Translations under genes and position numbers: made by a program
The notes under the pieces: model-generated
Databases searched by the model: none
What the model was told of the DNA's origin: nothing
Seen by the model: only the letters and a program-made list of their open reading frames with translations
Source of the DNA: DATADD01 sp036258675
GTDB lineage: Bacteria > Actinomycetota > CADDZG01 > WHSQ01
NCBI GenBank assembly: GCA_036258675.1
Contig: DATADD010000175.1
Span: 1 to 12,528, forward strand
DNA length: 12,528 bases
Reading direction: 5' to 3'
Shown: piece by piece, positions 6,592 through 11,601 of the stretch
Numbering within the stretch: position 1 is the first letter of the stretch
How the letters are laid out: every line of letters begins with the position of its first letter

Positions 6592-7992
6592 GATAGTCGA
6601 ACCGGCCGTCGGGAGGCCGGCGGCGCGCCACCCGCTCATCCCCCCCACGAGGTTGAGCACGTCGGCCCGTCCCCTCGCCTGGAGCCAGCTCGCGATCACC
6701 GATGAGCGGAAACCGGTGCCGCACATGACCACGAGAGGCCGGCCTCCTGCCGGGACCGCCTCGGGACGGGAAGGCACCTCGGCGCCCGTGACGAAGGTCG
6801 CGCCCTCGACGTGGCCCGCGGCCCACTCCGCGGGCTGCCGGACGTCGAGCAGCTCCACCTCCCCGGCGGCGAGGAGCCGGTGGAGGTCGGGTGCGGACAC
6901 CTCCCCGAGGCGCTCGGACGCCCGGCCCGACGTGGCCCACGCCCGCATCCCGCCGGCGAGCCATCCCACGGGGGGGTTGTAGCCGATCCGCAACATCTGC
7001 CACACGACCTCCCACAGCTGACCCGGGGCGTCGAGCACCAGCAGCACGGGCGCGTCGGGCGGCGTCACGGTGCCGGCCCAGGTCGGAAAGGCGGAGCCCA
7101 GTTCGACGTTCAGCGCCCCGGGAACGTGGTCGCCGGCGAAGGCCTCGGGAGAGCGGACGTCGAGAACGACCGCGTCGGTCGCGACCTTCTCGAAGCGGTC
7201 GGGCTTGAGCGCGAGCGGCTCTCTCAGGACGCCGAGGAGCTCGGGCCCGGCGAGGTTGCCGGCGCGCATCCTGCGCCAGTAGGGCGGGACGGCCGGGAGG
7301 TTGTCGAGGCGGATGCACTCCTCGACGAACTCCTCCGACGACGAAACGCGTGCGAGCACGGCATTCGTCTTGCGCTCGTAGCCGACGGTCGTGGAGAGGC
7401 GGCTGCCGATGTTGCCTCCGCACAGCGATCCCGCCACGTGCGTCGGCCACACCTCCACATGGTCGGGAAGGCGCCACAGGATCTTCTCCTGGATCGTATG
7501 GCAGAAGGCCGTGGCGGCCCGCCGCGCCTCCTCCGGGCCTCCGAGAAGGTCGGGGCGAGCGAGGTCGCCCACGAGCAACGCGCCTCCCGAGAGCAGCAGC
7601 GTGGGCTCGTCGCCCGCGGCCCGGTCGTAGACGAGCAGGCTCACGTGCTCAGGGGTATGTCCGGGGGTGTGGAGAACCTCGAACGCGACGTCGCCGAGCT
7701 CGACGATCTCTCCGTCGGACACGCCGCGATGCGGATATCCGAGCGGCGCGCCCTCGTAACCGAGGAGCTCGACGTCCTGCCGCCGCGCGATCTCGCTGAT
7801 CCCCGTGACGTAGTCGTTGTGCCCGTGGGTATCGATCGCGTAACGGATCCGGAGGCCGTGGCGGCGGCCCTCCTCGAAGTAGGCGTCGACGTCGCGCCTG
7901 GGGTCGAGCACGAGTGCCTCGCCCGTGCCCTCGTCGGCGACGAGGTAGGAGGCATGGCCCAGGCTCTCGAGGTAGAACTGCTTGAAGTGCAA
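6589..7992 (-). CDS. Persulfide dioxygenase-rhodanese fusion (CstB/ETHE1-like)
   Basis: 467 residues in three domains. Residues 1-240 form a metallo-beta-lactamase fold of the ETHE1 persulfide dioxygenase type: HxHxD at 56-60 (H56, H58, D60), TPGHT with H112, GDLARPD with D143, and PTHVAGSLCGG with H185. The last His of the usual HxHxDH motif is Tyr61, which fits a mononuclear iron enzyme. Residues about 270-355 are a rhodanese-like domain with no Cys at the active position (LLVLDAPGQ). Residues about 365-462 are a full rhodanese with Cys424 in CGTGFRSS. This order matches CstB of Staphylococcus aureus, which oxidises persulfides to sulfite and thiosulfate. The TTG start at 7992 gives the standard N terminus xFKQFYLESLGHASYL. 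It lies 4 bp after pncB and 25 bp before merR. Confidence 0.9.
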   Translation of the reverse strand: MHFKQFYLESLGHASYLVADEGTGEALVLDPRRDVDAYFEEGRRHGLRIRYAIDTHGHNDYVTGISEIARRQDVELLGYEGAPLGYPHRGVSDGEIVELGDVAFEVLHTPGHTPEHVSLLVYDRAAGDEPTLLLSGGALLVGDLARPDLLGGPEEARRAATAFCHTIQEKILWRLPDHVEVWPTHVAGSLCGGNIGSRLSTTVGYERKTNAVLARVSSSEEFVEECIRLDNLPAVPPYWRRMRAGNLAGPELLGVLREPLALKPDRFEKVATDAVVLDVRSPEAFAGDHVPGALNVELGSAFPTWAGTVTPPDAPVLLVLDAPGQLWEVVWQMLRIGYNPPVGWLAGGMRAWATSGRASERLGEVSAPDLHRLLAAGEVELLDVRQPAEWAAGHVEGATFVTGAEVPSRPEAVPAGGRPLVVMCGTGFRSSVIASWLQARGRADVLNLVGGMSGWRAAGLPTAGSTI

Positions 7993-7996
7993 CGCC

Positions 7997-9436
7997 CTAC
8001 TCTACCGAGCCCCCGTCGCGGCGCTGCATCGCGTCGACCAGCGCGCTGAGTCGAGGAGACGTCCGCACCTCGTAGGGCTCGCCGCCGGCCTCGAGGGAAC
8101 GCAGGCCCTCAGGCAGCTGCTCGAGGCGCGCGCGACAGCGCGACTTGATATCGACCAGGGACGGCGAGGCTCCCATCCGCCGGCCGCCGCGCGCCATGAC
8201 GCACTCGAGCAGCGGTACGGCGCCGTCGGCGGCCTCCTCCTCCTCGAGCGAGATGACGTCGCGCGCGAACCGGCCCCCGTCGAAGAACCGGAACAGCTGC
8301 TTGCGACCGGGAAGCGTCGCCTTGCCCGTGGACAGCTTGATCTTCGGCTCGCCGCCCTCCGCCACCAGCTTGTACACCGATCCGAGGGAGGGAGCGTCCG
8401 CGCTCGTGCCGAGGTGCGTGCCCACTCCGAAGCGATCTGCCGGGACTCCGGCGTCCATCAGATCCTTGATGCGGTACTCGTCGAGGTCTCCGGAGAGGAC
8501 GATCGCGACGGCGTTCAAGCCCGCCTCGTCCAGGATCTTGCGGACCGAGCGCGTCAGCGGCGCGAGGTCCCCGGAGTCGATGCGGACGCCGCGCAGGGCG
8601 CCGCCCCGCGCGGCGAGCTCGGTGGCGACCCTCGCCGCCCGGCGCGTCCCCTCCTCGACGTCGAACGTGTCGACGACCAGCACCGCGTTGTCCGGGAAGT
8701 CGCGGCAGAAGGAGCGGAAAGCAGCGGTCTCGTCCTCGAAAGCCATCACGTAGGAGTGAGCCATCGTCCCGCTGAGCGGCAGCCCGTAGATCATCCCCGC
8801 GAGCACGTTCGACGTTCCCGTCGCTCCGCCGACATACGCGGCGCGCGCCGCCTTGAGGGCGGCGTCGGCACCGTGGTCGCGGCGGGGCGAGAAGTCCACA
8901 AAGCTCTTGTCGCCGCAGGCGAGCGCCACGCGCGCGGCTTTGGACGCGACCATCGTCTGGTAGGTGATGCAGTTCAGCAGGAAGGTCTCGACGATCTGAG
9001 CCTCTATCAGTGGGGCCGTCACGCTGAGGATCGGCTCCCCCCGGAAGACGATCTCGCCCTCCGGCACGGCGCGCACCTCTCCGGTGAAGCGCAGCCGGCC
9101 CAGGAAGGCGAGGAAGTCGTCGGCGAAGAGGCCGAGGGTGCGGAGGTATGCGATCGCCTCGTCGTCGAAGCGAAGTCGCTCGAGGAACCGCAGCGCGTCC
9201 TCCAGCCCGCACGCCACCAGGAATCGACGGGTGGGCGGCAGCTCGCGCACGAAGAGATCGAATGTCGCCTCGCCATTCATACCGCGCGCGTGGTAGCTCG
9301 CCGCCATGGTGAGCTCGTAGAGATCGGTGAGCAGCGGGGCGTTGTCGTCGCTCACCCACCGGGCACCCGGCCCCTCGCTCACCGGCCCATCCCCGGTCGG
9401 GTCGGGCCGGAGACCGGCCCCGCCGCGCGCGGTCAT
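7997..9436 (-). CDS. pncB: Nicotinate phosphoribosyltransferase
   Basis: 479 residues, normal for the bacterial enzyme. It joins nicotinate and PRPP to form nicotinate mononucleotide, the salvage entry into NAD, with ATP hydrolysis through a phospho-His. Family marks: LLTDLYELTMAASYH (35-49), FDLFVRELPP (59-68), FLLNCITYQTMVASKAARV (152-170), FSPRRDHGADAA (182-193), GATGTSN (204-210), GTMAHSYVMAF (223-233, with H227 as the likely phosphorylated His), RIDSGDLAPL (285-294) and GVGTHLGTS (337-345). The first 28 residues are Gly/Pro-rich and not conserved, so the GTG at 9355 is a possible later start. The ATG at 9436 is preferred for its GAGGGG 7 nt upstream. It follows the RpiB homologue by 11 bp. 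Confidence 0.95.
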   Translation of the reverse strand: MTARGGAGLRPDPTGDGPVSEGPGARWVSDDNAPLLTDLYELTMAASYHARGMNGEATFDLFVRELPPTRRFLVACGLEDALRFLERLRFDDEAIAYLRTLGLFADDFLAFLGRLRFTGEVRAVPEGEIVFRGEPILSVTAPLIEAQIVETFLLNCITYQTMVASKAARVALACGDKSFVDFSPRRDHGADAALKAARAAYVGGATGTSNVLAGMIYGLPLSGTMAHSYVMAFEDETAAFRSFCRDFPDNAVLVVDTFDVEEGTRRAARVATELAARGGALRGVRIDSGDLAPLTRSVRKILDEAGLNAVAIVLSGDLDEYRIKDLMDAGVPADRFGVGTHLGTSADAPSLGSVYKLVAEGGEPKIKLSTGKATLPGRKQLFRFFDGGRFARDVISLEEEEAADGAVPLLECVMARGGRRMGASPSLVDIKSRCRARLEQLPEGLRSLEAGGEPYEVRTSPRLSALVDAMQRRDGGSVE

Positions 9437-9443
9437 CGCCCCG

Positions 9444-9449
9444 CCCCTC
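9444..9449 (-). promoter_or_regulatory. Ribosome binding site of pncB
   Basis: GAGGGG on the minus strand, 7 nt before the ATG at 9436. It overlaps the TGA stop of the upstream RpiB homologue (9448-9450), so termination of one gene places the ribosome on the start site of the next. This is the main reason for preferring 9436 over the in-frame GTG at 9355. Confidence 0.55.
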
Positions 9450-9879
9450 AACCGGTCGCGTTCTCCAGTGCGGCCACGTTGGCGCTCTCGGAGGGGTCGG
9501 GGTCCGTGGCGAACCAAGCGTCGAGCATCTCTTGCGCCACGGCGGGGCTCGTCGCGCGCAGGCTCATGACGAGCACATTGGCGTCGTTCCAACGCCGGGC
9601 CCCCTCCGCGGTGGCCGCGTCGGCGCACAGCGCCGCCCGCACGCCCCGCACCTTGTTGGCCGCGATCGATGCGCCGGTCCCCGTCCAGCAGAAGAGCACG
9701 CCGGTGTCGACCTCGCCCTCGGCGACGAGCTCCCCGAGGGCGCGTCCCACGGCCGCCCACTCCAGGTCCGATCCCCCGAGAGGGCCGAGGCGAACCAGCT
9801 CGTGGCCGCGCCGCTCGAGCTGCCGCTCGACCTCGTCGGTGAGCGAGGTCTTCTCGTCGGAGCCGATGGCCACCTTCAT
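9448..9879 (-). CDS. RpiB/LacA/LacB-family sugar-phosphate isomerase homologue
   Basis: 143 residues, the normal length for RpiB (ribose-5-phosphate isomerase B). The core is conserved: MKVAIGSD at the N terminus, GVLFCWTGTGASIAANKVRGVRAALC (60-85) with the likely base Cys64 and Thr66, and NDANVL (98-103). Two residues differ from the RpiB pattern. The SDHAG His is Glu9 (SDEKT), and the His before NDANVL is Trp97 (RWNDANVL); in RpiB these His residues take part in ring opening and phosphate binding. The protein may therefore use another sugar phosphate or be a specialised branch. The ATG at 9879 is forced by a stop in the only nearby alternative. It is the first gene of the packed minus-strand cluster, before pncB, whose substrate PRPP derives from ribose 5-phosphate. 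Confidence 0.85.
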   Translation of the reverse strand: MKVAIGSDEKTSLTDEVERQLERRGHELVRLGPLGGSDLEWAAVGRALGELVAEGEVDTGVLFCWTGTGASIAANKVRGVRAALCADAATAEGARRWNDANVLVMSLRATSPAVAQEMLDAWFATDPDPSESANVAALENATG

Positions 9880-9912
9880 GCGGCCATGCTACGAGCCCCC
9901 GCACGGAGTCCT

Positions 9913-9952
9913 CCCCCGTCCGGGGGGCGGCTCGGCGGGCGCTCCGGGCGCC
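9913..9952 (-). terminator. Two GC hairpins after the HD-GYP gene
   Basis: Directly at the stop codon, GGCGC (9938-9942) and GCGCC (9948-9952) pair around TCCGG. Further on, CCCCC (9913-9917) pairs with GGGGG (9922-9926) around a 4-nt loop. Both lie in the 72-bp gap between the HD-GYP stop and the RpiB-homologue start on the same strand. They could end HD-GYP transcription or form the leader of the next operon. No T-tract follows, so the terminator call is moderate. Confidence 0.4.
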
Positions 9953-10617
9953 TAGGGGTCCTCGTGCCTCGTCTTGATCTCGAGGACCGAGTCGAGCGAC
10001 CCCAGGAAGAGGTCGAGCAGGTCCGCATCGAACTGCGTCCCCCGACCCTCTCGCATCGTCTCAAAGGCCTTGCCGAGCGCGAAGGCCTTCTTGTAGACGC
10101 GGTTGGAGGTGAGGGCGTCGAAGACGTCCGCGATCGCGGCGATGCGGCCCTCGACGGGGATCTGCTCCTCCGACAGTCCGCGCGGGTAACCCGCCCCGTC
10201 CACCCGCTCATGGTGCGTGTACGCGATGTAGGCCGCGCGCATGAGCAGCTCGGACTTGGATCCCGCGAGGATGCGATAGCCGATCTCGCAGTGCTTCTGC
10301 ATCGTCTCGCGCTCCTCCGACGACAGCGCGCCCGGCTTGAGCAGGATGTGGTCGGGGATCCCGATCTTCCCTACGTCGTGCATCTGACTCGCGACCCTGA
10401 TCTCCTCCGAGGTCTCTGCATCCTCGCCCATGAGCCTGGCGAGCAAGCCGCAGTACTCGCTCATGCGTTGGATGTGCCGCGCCGTCTCGTTGTCGCGAAA
10501 CTCGGCCGCGATCGAGAGGCGCTGGATCGTCTCCTCTTGGGACAGGCGTAGCTCCTGCTCCGCCTGCTCGAGCCGTGCGATGGCGTTCCACAGCTCGCCG
10601 GTGCGATCGCGCACCAT
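9952..10617 (-). CDS. HD-GYP domain protein, remaining part of a receiver-HD-GYP gene
   Basis: From the first usable start (ATG at 10617) there are 221 residues. A helical linker RLEQAEQELRLSQEETIQRLS is followed by a complete HD-GYP domain. Its metal and signature residues are H48 (ETARHIQRM), H80-D81 (HDVGKIG), H109 (QKHCEIG), H135-H136-E137 with GAGYP ending at 145, and D164 (DVFDALTS). HD-GYP proteins hydrolyse cyclic di-GMP. The frame continues upstream into the end of a receiver domain that is cut off by a stop, so the gene was once a two-component response regulator of the RpfG type and has lost its phosphorylation domain. Whether the shortened form is expressed is unknown. No convincing promoter or Shine-Dalgarno precedes 10617. 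Confidence 0.8.
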   Translation of the reverse strand: MVRDRTGELWNAIARLEQAEQELRLSQEETIQRLSIAAEFRDNETARHIQRMSEYCGLLARLMGEDAETSEEIRVASQMHDVGKIGIPDHILLKPGALSSEERETMQKHCEIGYRILAGSKSELLMRAAYIAYTHHERVDGAGYPRGLSEEQIPVEGRIAAIADVFDALTSNRVYKKAFALGKAFETMREGRGTQFDADLLDLFLGSLDSVLEIKTRHEDP

Positions 10618-10731
10618 CTGCTCGAGCCGGAGCCGGTGGTGGCGGTTCTCAACCTCGAGGTCGCGACGGCGCAGGGCGTTCGCGACGTTGATGAGGACTT
10701 CGTTGGGCTCGAAGGGTTTGATGATGTAGCC
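10618..10731 (-). pseudogene. Receiver-domain remnant joined in frame to HD-GYP
   Basis: In frame with the HD-GYP gene, 38 codons read GYIIKPFEPNEVLINVANALRRR... and lead into the linker. GYIIKPFE is the conserved end of a response-regulator receiver domain, with the Lys-Pro pair of the active site. Directly before the Gly is an in-frame TAG (10732-10734). None of the remaining receiver (acidic pair, phospho-Asp, Thr/Ser) can be found in any minus-strand frame I read up to 11088. There is also no ATG, GTG or TTG between the TAG and 10617. The gene was therefore broken at about 10731, by deletion, insertion or a faulty assembly join. Confidence 0.7.
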
Positions 10732-10752
10732 CTATCTCCCAACGTTCCCCCG

Positions 10753-10777
10753 GAAGGGTGCGCACACTATACCCTTC
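10753..10777. repeat. Short inverted repeat near the receiver break
   Basis: GAAGGGT at 10753-10759 and its complement ACCCTTC at 10771-10777 flank an 11-nt loop that contains TATAGT on the minus strand. The TATAGT resembles a -10 box that would read toward the HD-GYP remnant, but no -35 box stands at the right distance. The pair lies about 20 bp beyond the break in the receiver domain, so it could also be a trace of the rearrangement. Confidence 0.3.
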
Positions 10778-10943
10778 GAGCGTATCTGGGCGACGGGAAG
10801 GGGAGCCGTGGCCTGGCGAGCGACACCAAGCCAACGGCACCTCCGCTGCTGGGCTACTTCGAGCCCCGCCCCCACCGCGATCGCCGCACGGGCATCCGCG
10901 GCGGGGACGACTCCATCCGTCATCGCTTCCGCTTCGTCAGCAA

Positions 10944-10973
10944 CAGTCGGGCGGGCAGCAGTCTGGCGGGCAG
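10944..10973. repeat. Tandem direct repeat, two 15-bp units
   Basis: The units CAGTCGGGCGGGCAG (10944-10958) and CAGTCTGGCGGGCAG (10959-10973) lie head to tail and differ at one base. The first six bases of a third unit (CAGTCG) overlap its end. It lies in the gene-poor stretch; slippage during replication is the simplest origin. Confidence 0.7.
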
Positions 10974-10986
10974 TCGCACGGCACAC

Positions 10987-11088
10987 TCAATGTTCACACC
11001 CCCCTCCTTCGATGAACCGGACAGCACATGACCACGACACCGCGGTGGCCGCGTCGCGGCCGGCGAGATCAGAGACGTTCAGGACCAT
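10987..11088 (-). pseudogene. Probable 5' remnant of a merR gene
   Basis: An ORF of 33 codons starts at the ATG at 11088. It begins MVLNVSDLAGR, which resembles the first helix of a MerR DNA-binding domain (LxVSELAR pattern), and later has VRFIE, close to the VRFYE that follows the recognition helix. The residues between fit poorly and the frame ends at TGA (10987-10989), so the protein is not a functional regulator. The identification rests mainly on context: the ATG lies 6 nt after the -10 of a classic MerR-type promoter, as in a leaderless autoregulated merR gene. It could instead be an unrelated short peptide. Confidence 0.35.
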
Positions 11089-11094
11089 GCGGGG

Positions 11095-11126
11095 AGCGTA
11101 GACCTTGGAGTCGACTCGAAGGTCAA
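11095..11126 (-). promoter_or_regulatory. MerR-type promoter with palindromic operator in a long spacer
   Basis: On the minus strand the -35 box TTGACC (11121-11126) and a -10-like TACGCT (11095-11100) are separated by 20 bp rather than the usual 17. A 24-bp palindrome (11101-11124) symmetric at 22 of 24 positions overlaps the -35 and fills the spacer. It has outer arms GACCTT and AAGGTC and a perfect centre GAGTCGACTC. This is the arrangement MerR-family activators need to realign an overlong promoter. Transcription would begin at or next to the ATG at 11088. The bound regulator may be the decayed gene downstream or one encoded elsewhere. Confidence 0.75.
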
Positions 11127-11161
11127 GTGGGTCACTGGACCGCCGCCTCGAGTTTTGAGGA

Positions 11162-11177
11162 ACCGACGTCAGTCGGT
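11162..11177 (-). terminator. Hairpin after the lipoprotein gene
   Basis: ACCGAC (11162-11167) pairs with GTCGGT (11172-11177) around a 4-nt loop, about 32 bp past the stop of the lipoprotein gene on the same strand. The sequence after it on that strand is TTCCTCAAAAC, with no T-run, so the terminator call is weak. A second GC dyad (GGGCC and GGCCC arms, 11203-11217) overlaps the stop codon itself. Confidence 0.3.
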
Positions 11178-11208
11178 CTGTTGGCTTCCGGCCCAGCCAC
11201 CGGGGCCG

Positions 11209-11601
11209 TCACGGCCCACAAGTGTCCCGAACCCTACCCATGAAAGAAGGCTCGATCCCCGATTGCTCCACCTTGTCGAGAAGCTCTCGTTTCGTGGCGG
11301 CGACGAGGCCCACGACGTAGGCACCCGGCGCTATCTCCGTCGAGGTAGACAGTCGGAAGCAGGCCGCGGGGGCCGTTACGGCTGCCTTCCCGAAGTCAGC
11401 CACGAGCCTCCGTGTAAGTGCATCCGCCCGGTTGGGGTTCTGTTCCGTCTGGAAGACCGCAAGCCACTCCCGTCCAGACCTCACCACCGTGCTGTCGTCG
11501 CCTGGAGGAGAGGAGTCCTGCTGCGCCCGCTCGCCCCCACACGCGATAAGAAGCAGCACCACACCCATGGCAGACACGAGCAGCGCCTTCCGTCCGCTCA
11601 C
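11209..11601 (-). CDS. Small secreted lipoprotein, possibly SPOR-like
   Basis: 130 residues from the GTG at 11601, which overlaps the upstream stop by 4 bp (GTGA). A typical lipoprotein signal peptide is present: charged SGRK, hydrophobic core ALLVSAMGVVLLL and lipobox LIAC, with Cys21 as the lipidated residue. A Ser/Asp-rich tether follows (about 24-43). The folded part (45-128) has two alpha/beta-looking halves, REWLAVFQTEQ... and APGAYVVGLVAATKRELLDKVEQSG. Their pattern recalls SPOR-type or septal-ring-like modules, and Cys81 and Cys127 could form a disulfide. No family is recognised with certainty. An in-frame ATG at 11643 is possible but would put extra residues before the signal peptide. 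It is probably in an operon with the preceding propeller-like gene. Confidence 0.75.
   Translation of the reverse strand: MSGRKALLVSAMGVVLLLIACGGERAQQDSSPPGDDSTVVRSGREWLAVFQTEQNPNRADALTRRLVADFGKAAVTAPAACFRLSTSTEIAPGAYVVGLVAATKRELLDKVEQSGIEPSFMGRVRDTCGP

Larger units (their letters stand above)
10735..11208. other. Gene-poor stretch of about 470 bp
   Basis: No intact gene is supported here. The reading frame of HD-GYP continues through it between two stops (TAG at 10732-10734 and TGA at 10987-10989), but the encoded residues match nothing I recognise. The stretch holds a 7-bp inverted repeat (10753-10777), a two-copy 15-bp tandem repeat (10944-10973), a truncated merR-like ORF (10987-11088), its MerR-type promoter (11095-11126) and a small hairpin (11162-11177). 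No tRNA or recognisable small RNA was seen. Confidence 0.6.

Noticed and set aside
6811..8049. A 412-codon open frame on the plus strand
   Set aside because: Antisense to the dioxygenase-rhodanese gene, whose active-site motifs are intact; no recognisable domain.
7982..9955. A 657-codon open frame on the plus strand
   Set aside because: Antisense to pncB and the RpiB homologue; no motifs, composition of a shadow frame.
10732..10986. An 84-codon minus-strand frame ending at the TAG before the receiver remnant
   Set aside because: It shares the frame of HD-GYP, so I checked it as the missing receiver, but it has no acidic pair, phospho-Asp or beta-alpha pattern of a receiver. It may just be sequence between two stops.
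10636..11031. A 131-codon plus-strand frame across the gene-poor stretch
   Set aside because: Its beginning is antisense to the receiver/HD-GYP gene. No start signal, domain or membrane pattern supports it.
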